A DNA stretch of 64,000 bases from Paenibacillus albiflavus (GTDB taxonomy: Bacteria; Bacillota; Bacilli; Paenibacillales; NBRC-103111), in the NCBI RefSeq assembly GCF_004344915.1, contig NZ_SKFG01000013.1, positions 1 through 64,000 of the forward strand, given 5' to 3'. This document shows positions 26,923 through 34,888 of the stretch, in pieces (position 1 is the first letter of the stretch; every line of letters starts with the position of its first letter). The position numbers were made by a program, and so were the translations under genes. The notes below the pieces were generated by a model. It did not search any database, was not told where the DNA came from, and saw nothing but the letters and a program-made list of their open reading frames with translations.

Positions 26923-28227
26923 ATGACAGAGAAAAGTAAAGTAATGGATTTGCATGCAATGGCGCTAAAGCATATTTCACCTGTAATGACCCGTATAACC
27001 GATTTAGTCATTGAGAGAGCGCATGGGGCCAATTTCTGGACGACTGATGGTGTAAAATATATTGATTTCGTCTCAGGCGTTGCCGTGAATGCGATAGGGC
27101 ATACGCATCCTGAGGTGGTAGAGGCGATTCAGAAGCAAGCTGGCGAACTCATACATTTGGGCTTGAACTATGGCTATTTTGAAAGCACCGTTAGACTTGC
27201 ACATAAGCTTGCCGAGATTACACCGGGCAATCTGGATACGGTATTCTTCAGCAATTCAGGAGCGGAAGCAATTGAAGGTGCGATTAAATTAGCGCGAAGT
27301 GCAACGAAGAGACCGAATATCATTGCATTCGAAGGGTCCTTCCACGGCAGAACATTAGGGGCTACGTCGATCACGGCGTCAAGCTCCAAGTATCGCAAAT
27401 ATTACGAACCGCTTGTAGGCGGCGTGTATCATGTTCCATATCCGTATTCATTGCAATTAGATGTAGATTCGGAGGAAGAAGCAACGCAGTATTGCCTAAA
27501 GCGTCTTCGCAAATTATTTGACTTGCAGGTCGATCCCTCTCAGGTTGCAGCGATTATCATAGAGCCTGTCCTTGGAGAAGGTGGCTACGTACCGGCACCG
27601 CCTGCTTTCCTGATGGAGCTACGTGCGATTGCGGATAAATACGGCATTTTACTTATTTTTGATGAGATTCAGACAGGATTCGGGAGAACGGGAGCGATGT
27701 TCGCTGCCGAGCACTCGGGAGTTACGCCAGACATTCTGGTGATGGCTAAAGCATTATCTGCTGGAATGCCGCTTGGAGCTATTATCGCTCGCAGAGAGCT
27801 GCATGATAAGTGGGAGACAGGTACGCATGGTTCTACATTCGGCGGTAATCCAGTATCTTGTGCTGCTGCACTTGCAAGCATTCGCGTAATTGAACGGGAG
27901 AAATTAGTTGAGCGTTCCCATACGCTGGGCAAACGAATTGTTGCTAATTTGCAGGAGCAAATCGGTGATTTGCCTCAGATCGCTGAAATTAGAGGTCTAG
28001 GTATGATGATCGGCATTGAATTCCAAGGTGATGCAGCGCTAACGCCTGCTGCAGCTGTAGCTGCAATTCGCACAGAAGCGCTTAAGCATCAATTGCTCGT
28101 TACCAGCTGTGGCGTTTATGGTCAAACGATCCGCTTGATGCTGCCTTTGAATATCGATGAGCATGTATTGAATGAAGGGTTATCCATCTTGGTTAACGCC
28201 ATTCATACTGTCATTGAGAGAAGGTGA
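26923..28227 (+). CDS. Class III aminotransferase, 4-aminobutyrate transaminase-like
   Basis: A 434-residue PLP enzyme similar to GabT and ornithine-type omega-transaminases. It shows the SGVAVNAIGHTHPEV entry, FSNSGAEAIEGAIKLA, LLIFDEIQTGFGRTG and Schiff-base Lys in VMAKALSAGMPLG (about 275). GGAGACGTGAAGGG precedes the ATG. It overlaps the dehydrogenase by 4 bp, which matches the usual GabT-GabD partnership: 4-aminobutyrate to succinate semialdehyde, then succinate. In the proposed pathway 4-aminobutyrate arises from the C6 chain of beta-lysine after thiolysis and deacetylation. An alternative is direct action on the omega-amine of beta-lysine. Confidence 0.88.
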   Translation: MTEKSKVMDLHAMALKHISPVMTRITDLVIERAHGANFWTTDGVKYIDFVSGVAVNAIGHTHPEVVEAIQKQAGELIHLGLNYGYFESTVRLAHKLAEITPGNLDTVFFSNSGAEAIEGAIKLARSATKRPNIIAFEGSFHGRTLGATSITASSSKYRKYYEPLVGGVYHVPYPYSLQLDVDSEEEATQYCLKRLRKLFDLQVDPSQVAAIIIEPVLGEGGYVPAPPAFLMELRAIADKYGILLIFDEIQTGFGRTGAMFAAEHSGVTPDILVMAKALSAGMPLGAIIARRELHDKWETGTHGSTFGGNPVSCAAALASIRVIEREKLVERSHTLGKRIVANLQEQIGDLPQIAEIRGLGMMIGIEFQGDAALTPAAAVAAIRTEALKHQLLVTSCGVYGQTIRLMLPLNIDEHVLNEGLSILVNAIHTVIERR

Positions 28228-29666
28228 CCGTGACCGTGATTACAGGCAATTATATTAATGGAGCATGGCAGGAGGCAGACAATTGGCAGACGTTCAACAG
28301 CATGAATCCTGCAAATGGCGAGATCGTTGGCACATTCGTCATGTCGCCAAAAGAGAACATTGGGGAAGCAGTAGAAGCTGCGCATAAGGCATTTAAAGCC
28401 TGGCGCCGAGTTCCAGCTCCGCAGCGTGCAGATTATCTATGGAAGCTGGCAGATGTTCTGCAAGCACGCAAGCCACAACTGGCAGAGATGATGACGCTTG
28501 AAATGGGTAAAGTTATCGCTGAGTCCAATGGAGAAGTTGATACCATTATTGCATTCTGCAAATATATGGCAGGTGAAGGTAGGAGGATGTTCGGTCAGAC
28601 AGTGCCATCTGGCGCCGTGGATCGTACCATAATGACGGTTCGGGAACCGCTAGGTGTGGTTGCTTGTATTACACCTTGGAATTTCCCTCTGGCACTTGCT
28701 TCTTACAAAATATTCTCCGCCCTCGTAGCGGGCAATACGATCGTATGGAAACCGTCCTCGGATGTGTCTGCGTGCGCTAAGCTCTTCATGGAAGCGATCG
28801 TTGAAATTGGTTTGCCGAACGGCGTATTTAATGTGGTCTTCGGCTCAGGAAGCCGAGTGGGTAATTGGCTCACGGAGCATCCAGATGTGAAGGTCATTGC
28901 TTTTACAGGTTCGACAGAAGTTGGCAAGAAGCTAGCTGAAGCTGCAGGACGCAATCTCAAACGGATCTCCTTGGAGCTTGGCGGTAAGAATTCGGTTATC
29001 GTGCTGAAGGATGCGGATCTGGACTTAGCTGCAGCAGGCATTACTCGCTCTGCGTTCGCAACTTCGGGGCAGCGCTGCACAGCAGCAAGTCGGGTAATTG
29101 TAGAGGCTTCTATCCAAGAAGAGCTAGAGAAGCGAATTGTGGAGCTTGCGACAAAGCTTAAGGTTGGCAATGGACTAGAAGCGGGAATCGATATGGGACC
29201 ACTGACCAATGCTAAGCAATTACGGACAGTGGAGCAGTATGTTGAGGTGGCGCTTCAAGAAGGTGGCACAATTCTATGTGGGGGGCAAGCAGCTTCTCTT
29301 GGCAGTTTATTCTATATGCCGACCGTGATCACGAACGTAGAGAGGCATCATCGGATTGCCAGGGAGGAAGTATTTGGCCCGGTGCTAGCGATTATGACGG
29401 CTGAGAGCTACGAAGATGCGATTGCGATTAACAATGATACGGAGTATGGATTATCTAGCTCAATCTATACGAATAGCCTTCATTATGCGAATCGTGCAGC
29501 GAAAGATCTGGAATCAGGACTCGTTTATATTAATAATGGGACCTCCAATGCAGAGACAGGACTCGCTTTTGGCGGGATGAAGAATTCGGGTAATGGGCAT
29601 CGGGAAGTGTCTCATCAGGCGTTTGATGTGATGACCGAGTGGAAGACAATCTATACGAACTATTGA
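28224..29666 (+). CDS. NAD(P)-dependent aldehyde dehydrogenase, succinate-semialdehyde type
   Basis: A 480-residue ALDH. The general base lies in SLELGGKN (about 250) and the catalytic Cys in TSGQRCTAASR (about 285), with the cofactor loop FTGSTEVGKK. The sequence (ITPWNFPLALASYKIFSALVAGNTIVWKPSSD) is closest to succinate- and 2-oxoglutarate-semialdehyde dehydrogenases. GTG starts are possible at 28224, 28230 and 28236; GAGAAGGTGA at 28219-28227 is best placed for 28236, which gives MITGNYINGAW. Coupled to the GabT-like gene, it probably oxidises succinate semialdehyde, although 3-amino-6-oxohexanoate is possible in the other reading of the pathway. Confidence 0.9.
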   Translation: MTVTVITGNYINGAWQEADNWQTFNSMNPANGEIVGTFVMSPKENIGEAVEAAHKAFKAWRRVPAPQRADYLWKLADVLQARKPQLAEMMTLEMGKVIAESNGEVDTIIAFCKYMAGEGRRMFGQTVPSGAVDRTIMTVREPLGVVACITPWNFPLALASYKIFSALVAGNTIVWKPSSDVSACAKLFMEAIVEIGLPNGVFNVVFGSGSRVGNWLTEHPDVKVIAFTGSTEVGKKLAEAAGRNLKRISLELGGKNSVIVLKDADLDLAAAGITRSAFATSGQRCTAASRVIVEASIQEELEKRIVELATKLKVGNGLEAGIDMGPLTNAKQLRTVEQYVEVALQEGGTILCGGQAASLGSLFYMPTVITNVERHHRIAREEVFGPVLAIMTAESYEDAIAINNDTEYGLSSSIYTNSLHYANRAAKDLESGLVYINNGTSNAETGLAFGGMKNSGNGHREVSHQAFDVMTEWKTIYTNY

Positions 29667-29690
29667 TGGACTCGGGGGAAGGAGAAGAAT

Positions 29691-31184
29691 ATGAGAAAAC
29701 GCATAGGAATCGCCTTTTTCTATCATGAGTCGCATACATTTAGCCCAGTGAAGACTGGCATTCAGTCTTTCTATGAAGAGGGTTATTATAAAGGCAGAGA
29801 AATTCTGACAGCATATCGAGGAACGAAAACAGAGGTTGGCGGCTTCATCGATGTTTTAGAACAAGCGGAGCAGGCAATTATACCGCTTGTGTGTGCAGCT
29901 GCTATTCCTTCAGGGGTCGTTACCTTCGATGCATATGAAGAAATCAAGACAGCCATGTTAACAGCTATCGCTGAAGCGGGTAAGCTCGATGGTTTGCTTC
30001 TTGCACTTCATGGCGCTATGGTTGTAGAGGGGGTTAGCGACCCTGAAAGTGAGCTGCTTTCGGAAATTCGAGAACAAATTGGCGCAGACATTCCAATTGC
30101 GGCAACACTTGATATGCATGCGAATGTGAGCAGTCGGATGCTAACTTTTACACCGCTATTCTTTGGTTTCAAAACCTATCCGCATATCGACATGTATGAA
30201 CAAGGGGTTCGAGCGGCTCAAACATTGCTCTTTCATATGGCAACCAAGCAGCCCATTTATGCTTCATTTCGCAAGCTAGCCCTGATGCTGCCGAGTGTCA
30301 ATATGCGCACGGCTGAAGGCCCGATGGCTGATCTCATGCAAGCTGCAATTGAAGCGGAGCGCAATCCGCATATCATAAGTGCGACTGTCCTTGGCGGCTT
30401 TCCTTACTGTGATATACCAGAAGCGGGCGCAAGTGTAATTGTCGTATCGACGGATCAGACAATTGGTGACGCTGTGTCTGATGCGCTTGCAGCGCAGTTA
30501 TGGGCTGCTCGTGATCAATTCGTGATGCAATTGCCATCAATTCCAGAGGCTATTGCATTAGCTCAGCAAATAGAGGCTGATAAGCCTATTGCCATTGCAG
30601 ATATTGCAGACAATCCCCTTAGTGGTGGAACAGGTGATACAACTGGTCTGCTGCGGGAGCTGCTCCTTCGAGATGAGGATCATGCATTGTTCGGAGCTAT
30701 GTATGATCCCGAATCCTTGCAAGCATGCATGAATGCAGGGGTTGGCGCGCAGTTGAAGCTGCAATTAGGAGGTAGGCTAGCTCCCGAATACGGAGAGCCA
30801 GTAGAGGTTATAGCAGAAGTGATAAAGCTCTCGGACGGCAGATTCCATAATACGGGTCCGATGAATACTGGGCTTGGGATTGATACCAAAGGTGCTGCAC
30901 ATATTCGTGTTCGGAAGCTGGACATTTTATTAACGGGCAGGGCGCTATCAGCGAATGACATTGAATTGTTCCGGCATATTGGGATTGAACCGACATTGTA
31001 TAAACTGTTGGCCCTAAAGGTAAAAAACCATTTTCGCGCAGCTTTCGATCCGATTGTAAGTGAGGTTATTTATACGGACGGACCAGGTCTTGCCTCTAAT
31101 GTATTTAAGCATTTTACTTATCATCATATTCCGCGCCCCATATGGCCAATAGATGACATCGACAGCTTACCATTAATCGAATAA
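29691..31184 (+). CDS. M81-family (MlrC-like) metallopeptidase homologue
   Basis: A 497-residue protein of the MlrC family, known from microcystin linear-peptide hydrolysis. The N-terminal DUF1485-like domain has candidate metal ligands in FFYHESHTFSP, LALHGAMVV and AATLDMHANVSSR; the C-terminal MlrC domain holds ADNPLSGGTGDTT. GGAAGGAGAAG precedes the ATG and the gene follows the dehydrogenase by 24 bp. In this cluster it may hydrolyse an amide, for example the acetamido group of 4-acetamidobutyrate, the step assigned by context to the M20-type YodQ in B. subtilis. That role is inference; the family assignment is firm. Confidence 0.88.
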   Translation: MRKRIGIAFFYHESHTFSPVKTGIQSFYEEGYYKGREILTAYRGTKTEVGGFIDVLEQAEQAIIPLVCAAAIPSGVVTFDAYEEIKTAMLTAIAEAGKLDGLLLALHGAMVVEGVSDPESELLSEIREQIGADIPIAATLDMHANVSSRMLTFTPLFFGFKTYPHIDMYEQGVRAAQTLLFHMATKQPIYASFRKLALMLPSVNMRTAEGPMADLMQAAIEAERNPHIISATVLGGFPYCDIPEAGASVIVVSTDQTIGDAVSDALAAQLWAARDQFVMQLPSIPEAIALAQQIEADKPIAIADIADNPLSGGTGDTTGLLRELLLRDEDHALFGAMYDPESLQACMNAGVGAQLKLQLGGRLAPEYGEPVEVIAEVIKLSDGRFHNTGPMNTGLGIDTKGAAHIRVRKLDILLTGRALSANDIELFRHIGIEPTLYKLLALKVKNHFRAAFDPIVSEVIYTDGPGLASNVFKHFTYHHIPRPIWPIDDIDSLPLIE

Positions 31185-31196
31185 GGAGTAGAGAAT

Positions 31197-31673
31197 ATGA
31201 CGAGCTCTTTTTATTTTGCAACACCTGATCATTTAACGGTTGATATGTTGGATTTAATGAAACAGCTAGAAGTTGAAGCGTTTGGCAGCGACGGTGCCGT
31301 TGATGAATGGGGACTTGTTCCGATTGCTCGCAACGGTCGATTACTACTGATGTATGAAAAAGGGGATGAACGTCCCGTTGCCGTCTGCGAATTGCTGCGT
31401 GACTATCGCAAGCCTGATTTGGCGTATATCTACGGGTATTATGTCCGCCCTGACAAGCAAGGCAAAGGATATGGCAAGGTGTTGTTTGATCATTTGTTCC
31501 CGATGCTTATTCAGGATCAATTCACGGAGGTTTGCTTAACGGTTAAACCGAGCAATATAGGAGCCGTTAAACTATATGAACGGGTCGGCTTTGAAGTAGC
31601 AGAAACAAGACAGGATGAATATGGCGAAGGCTCGGATCGCTATTATATGGTGAAGAAGCTGGATACACTGTAA
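31197..31673 (+). CDS. GNAT-family N-acetyltransferase
   Basis: A 158-residue acetyltransferase with the acetyl-CoA loop YVRPDKQGKGYGKVLFDHL (motif A, about 81-98) and the C-terminal NIGAVKLYERVGFEV (motif B). GGAG precedes the ATG; the gap to the M81 gene is 12 bp, and a terminator follows, so it ends the operon. Beta-lysine acetyltransferases (AblB, YodP) are larger, roughly 270-290 residues, with an extra N-terminal domain, so equivalence is not certain. The context, an operon next to lysine 2,3-aminomutase, makes a 6-N-acetyl-beta-lysine-forming role plausible. Confidence 0.85.
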   Translation: MTSSFYFATPDHLTVDMLDLMKQLEVEAFGSDGAVDEWGLVPIARNGRLLLMYEKGDERPVAVCELLRDYRKPDLAYIYGYYVRPDKQGKGYGKVLFDHLFPMLIQDQFTEVCLTVKPSNIGAVKLYERVGFEVAETRQDEYGEGSDRYYMVKKLDTL

Positions 31674-31679
31674 TGACGA

Positions 31680-31712
31680 AACCCATCTGACATTGATCAG
31701 GTGGGTTCTTGT
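31680..31712 (+). terminator. Terminator of the catabolic operon
   Basis: AACCCATCTGA (31680-31690) pairs with TCAGGTGGGTT (31697-31707) with one mismatch, followed by CTTGTT. It lies 7 bp past the GNAT stop. Confidence 0.75.
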
Positions 31713-31740
31713 TGAGACTTGAAGCAAAGAAGGTTATGAT
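31712..31740 (+). promoter_or_regulatory. Sigma-A promoter of the sigma-54 activator gene
   Basis: TTGAGA (31712-31717), 17 bp, TATGAT (31735-31740), then about 72 bp to the proposed TTG start at 31813. The activator gene thus has its own housekeeping promoter. Confidence 0.6.
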
Positions 31741-31812
31741 GGAATAAAATACATTATTTGGAACGTCGCAAAATGTAAGTGCTTACAAATGCGGAATGGG
31801 GTGAACATACAC

Positions 31813-33234
31813 TTGAAGGATTGGGCATCTCAGTTTGAATGGATATTAAGCATGATCGATGTGGGTGTGCATATGGTCGATCATGAAGGCGTAACTGTGT
31901 ATTACAATGAAACGATGGCAAATATAGATGGCTTAGATCGAGCGCAGGTGCTTGGGCTCAATGTATTTGAGCTGTTTCCATCATTAACGAGTGAAACGAG
32001 TACCTTGCATCTCGTGCTGCAAACAGGTGAGCGAATTGCGGATAAGCTCCAAACCTATGTGAATATGCAGGGGAAACAGATTACCTCCATTAATAGCACC
32101 TATCCTCTTTATGAAGGTGATGTGATGGTTGGTGCTGTTGAGATTGCAAAGGATATTTCGAATGTGATGAGTATGTACGATCAGATTCTGGATTTAAATA
32201 AACAGCTAACTGTTTCCAAGCAACGTAATAAATCTTCCGTCGGGACAGCCGATTACCATTTTGGTGATATGATAGGTCAAGATCCAGCTTTCCTTAAAGC
32301 TGTTTCCATTGCTAAGAAGGCTGCGCGTTCACCGTCCCCTGTATTAATTTATGGTTCTACGGGAACGGGTAAAGAGCTAGTAGCGCAAAGCATTCATAAT
32401 GCAAGCAGCAGACGAAATCAGCCTTTTATTGCTCAGAACTGCGCAGCTGTTCCCAAGGAGCTAATGGAAGCCTTGCTATTTGGTACGAATAGGGGCGCTT
32501 TTACAGGATCGATTGATCGGCAAGGGATATTCGAGCAGGCGAATGGGGGAACGTTATTTTTTGATGAGCTGAACAATCTCGATCTATCCTTACAGGCTAA
32601 GCTATTGCGTGTTCTCCAAGATGGCAAAATCAGGCGGATCGGTGGAATGACCGAGCAGAAGGTGGATGTTCGGATTATTGCTGCTATGAATATTCCACCG
32701 CAAGAAGCGTTGGATAAAGGAATTTTGCGCTCGGACTTATTTTTTCGATTAAATGTCGTTCACATCGAGCTTCCTTCATTAGTAGAGCGACTGAGCGATA
32801 TTCCACTGCTCGTGGATCATTGCATTGAGCGCTGCAATGAGCTGTTCGGTACCCATGTTCGTGGTATTCGTGACGCAGCCTTGCAGCGACTAATGAGATT
32901 CAAATGGCCAGGCAGCATACGCGAGCTGATGCATGCAATTGAATCAGCATTCAATATTATGGAACCAGGCTACGATCTGCTGGAAGAGCATCATCTTCCT
33001 GATTTTCTGTTCGAGCCGCAGCCTGAAGTAGTTGCACCACTCGCACGTCTTAAGCCAGCACTACATCCTATTAGCGATATTGGATTGCCAAGTATGCTCG
33101 ATCAATTTGAACGTGATGTCATCCTGTCTGTCTTCGAGCAATGTGCAGGGAACATTAGCCAAACTGCGCAAGCACTCGGATTGAAACGACAGGCTTTGCA
33201 ATATAAATTGAATAAGCATGGAATTACGAAGTGA
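31813..33234 (+). CDS. Sigma-54-dependent transcriptional activator (PAS-AAA+-Fis)
   Basis: A 473-residue enhancer-binding protein of the RocR kind. It has a PAS sensor (about 10-115, SMIDVGVHMVDHEGVTVYYN), an AAA+ domain with Walker A YGSTGTGKE (about 180) and Walker B GGTLFFDELNN, and a Fis-type HTH (GNISQTAQALGLKRQALQYK). The sigma-54 contact loop reads GAFTGS rather than the usual GAFTGA. ATG 31789 has no ribosome binding site; TTG 31813 has GGGGTGA eight bases upstream and is preferred, with GTG 31801 as an alternative. It most likely activates the -24/-12 promoter of kamA next door, sensing a lysine-derived ligand through PAS. Confidence 0.9.
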   Translation: MKDWASQFEWILSMIDVGVHMVDHEGVTVYYNETMANIDGLDRAQVLGLNVFELFPSLTSETSTLHLVLQTGERIADKLQTYVNMQGKQITSINSTYPLYEGDVMVGAVEIAKDISNVMSMYDQILDLNKQLTVSKQRNKSSVGTADYHFGDMIGQDPAFLKAVSIAKKAARSPSPVLIYGSTGTGKELVAQSIHNASSRRNQPFIAQNCAAVPKELMEALLFGTNRGAFTGSIDRQGIFEQANGGTLFFDELNNLDLSLQAKLLRVLQDGKIRRIGGMTEQKVDVRIIAAMNIPPQEALDKGILRSDLFFRLNVVHIELPSLVERLSDIPLLVDHCIERCNELFGTHVRGIRDAALQRLMRFKWPGSIRELMHAIESAFNIMEPGYDLLEEHHLPDFLFEPQPEVVAPLARLKPALHPISDIGLPSMLDQFERDVILSVFEQCAGNISQTAQALGLKRQALQYKLNKHGITK

Positions 33235-33260
33235 TTATATTACGAAGTGATTATAGATGT

Positions 33261-33310
33261 GACAGATTTTTGGCAGCAAAAAAATAAAGAGCCGCCAGAT
33301 TTTTGGCATG
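33261..33310 (+). promoter_or_regulatory. Tandem upstream activator sites for kamA
   Basis: CAGATTTTTGGCA occurs at 33263-33275 and again at 33296-33308, 33 bp apart, close to three helical turns. The second copy is extended to the imperfect palindrome GCCAGATTTTTGGC. They lie about 75-120 bp upstream of the sigma-54 promoter, the usual place for enhancer sites. Binding by the adjacent activator is inferred. Confidence 0.6.
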
Positions 33311-33313
33311 CAG

Positions 33314-33336
33314 GAGAGGGTGAACCTCTCTTTTTT
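33314..33336 (+). terminator. Terminator of the sigma-54 activator gene
   Basis: GAGAGG (33314-33319) and CCTCTC (33325-33330) form a 6-bp stem followed by TTTTTT (33331-33336). It insulates kamA from the activator gene. Confidence 0.8.
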
Positions 33337-33382
33337 ATTCCAATAATCCACTTAAATGGGCGATTATCCGATTTTAAATAAT

Positions 33383-33398
33383 TGGCATGGAACTTGCT
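33383..33398 (+). promoter_or_regulatory. Sigma-54 (-24/-12) promoter of kamA
   Basis: TGGCATGGAACTTGCT matches the sigma-54 consensus TGGCACGNNNNTTGCW with the GG and GC doublets at the required spacing. The predicted transcription start is near 33409, about 40 bp before the kamA start codon. An enhancer-binding protein is encoded directly upstream. Confidence 0.85.
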
Positions 33399-33450
33399 TA
33401 TTAATTCAAGGTATAAGCATGCGAAATATTTTGAATGAGGAGTAATGACT

Positions 33451-34866
33451 ATGTCCATATCGGAAGAAAGCTTGAAGAAAGAACTTCGTCTTGGCGGGCG
33501 TCGCCATTATACAGAAATTGAACTATATAAAGATGTGCCTGAGGAAAAATGGAATGACTGGCTGTGGCAATTATCCAATACGATTCGATCGCTTGAGGAG
33601 CTCAAGCAGGTTGTGAATCTTACACCTGATGAAGAAGAAGGTGTACGCATATCCACACGCACGATTCCGCTTAACATTACGCCGTATTATGCTTCACTTA
33701 TGAATCCAGATGATCCTAGATGTCCGATTCGGATGCAATCTGTCCCTTTGTCGGCAGAGATTCTGAAGACGAAATATGATATGGAGGATCCTTTGCAGGA
33801 AGATGAAGATTCACCTACACCAGGATTAACGCATCGTTATCCAGATCGCGTATTGTTCCTCGTGACGAATCAATGCTCGATGTATTGCCGTTATTGCACC
33901 CGCCGTCGCTTCTCCGGTCAGGTTGGCATGAGTGTGCCGAAGAAGCAGCTGGATGATGCTATCGATTATATTCGCAGAACGCCAGAGGTGCGAGATGTCC
34001 TGCTCTCAGGCGGTGATGGCTTGCTCATTAATGATGTGACTTTAGAGTACATTCTCAGCAATTTAAGAGCAATTCCACATGTGGAGATTATTCGGATCGG
34101 TACAAGAGCACCTGTTGTGTTCCCTCAGCGGATTACGGAGAATTTGTGCGCGATTCTACGCAAGTATCACCCGATCTGGCTGAACACGCATTTTAACCAT
34201 TCGCTTGAAATTACCGAAGAAGCTGCCAAGGCTTGTGATATGCTCTCGCTTGCTGGCGTTCCGCTTGGCAATCAGAGCGTTATCTTGGCTGGTGTCAACG
34301 ACAGCACGCATATTATGAAAAAACTCATGCACGATCTCGTGAAAATCCGTGTTCGTCCTTATTATATTTATCAATGCGATTTATCAGAAGGTATTGGTCA
34401 TTTCCGTGCTCCTGTATCCAAAGGACTTGAAATAATGGAGAATCTACGTGGTCATACATCTGGTTATGCTGTACCAACCTTTGTTGTAGATGCTCCTGGT
34501 GGCGGAGGCAAAATCGCACTTTCACCGAACTATCTAATTTCCCAAAGTCCAGATAAAGTCGTATTGCGGAATTTTGAAGGCGTTATCACCACCTATCCAG
34601 AGCCTAAGAATTATGTGCCAGGTCGTGCGGATGAATACTTCAATGAAGTGTATGGCATTACGAAGCAGCCTGAGTCTGTAGGGATCGCCGCACTGATGAA
34701 GGATGAACAGTTCAATCTTGTGCCTGAGGGGCTCAAACGAATTCATAAGCGCCATGATTATGAAATAACTGAGAATCATATGACACTCAAGGATAAGCGC
34801 AAGCAAAGAGATAACAATAAAGAAAAATACAAGGCTAGAATGAAAGTAAATGTGAGCGAAGAATAA
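33451..34866 (+). CDS. kamA: L-lysine 2,3-aminomutase
   Basis: A 471-residue radical-SAM, PLP-dependent enzyme that converts L-lysine to L-beta-lysine (3,6-diaminohexanoate). The iron-sulfur motif CSMYCRYC (about 142-149) binds the [4Fe-4S] cluster and SAM; the PLP lysine lies in PGGGGKIALSPNY. GAGGAG fits ATG 33451 (spacing 8) better than ATG 33445 (spacing 2). It is transcribed from the sigma-54 promoter at 33383-33398 as a single gene, ends 23 bp from a convergent gene, and gives the entry reaction for the neighbouring catabolic operon. Confidence 0.95.
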   Translation: MSISEESLKKELRLGGRRHYTEIELYKDVPEEKWNDWLWQLSNTIRSLEELKQVVNLTPDEEEGVRISTRTIPLNITPYYASLMNPDDPRCPIRMQSVPLSAEILKTKYDMEDPLQEDEDSPTPGLTHRYPDRVLFLVTNQCSMYCRYCTRRRFSGQVGMSVPKKQLDDAIDYIRRTPEVRDVLLSGGDGLLINDVTLEYILSNLRAIPHVEIIRIGTRAPVVFPQRITENLCAILRKYHPIWLNTHFNHSLEITEEAAKACDMLSLAGVPLGNQSVILAGVNDSTHIMKKLMHDLVKIRVRPYYIYQCDLSEGIGHFRAPVSKGLEIMENLRGHTSGYAVPTFVVDAPGGGGKIALSPNYLISQSPDKVVLRNFEGVITTYPEPKNYVPGRADEYFNEVYGITKQPESVGIAALMKDEQFNLVPEGLKRIHKRHDYEITENHMTLKDKRKQRDNNKEKYKARMKVNVSEE

Positions 34867-34888
34867 TAGACAATGCGAGAAAACAAAT

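Noticed and set aside
28703-29209. 168-codon minus-strand frame
   Set aside because: It is antisense to the aldehyde dehydrogenase and Ser-rich, as expected from a shadow of a conserved gene.
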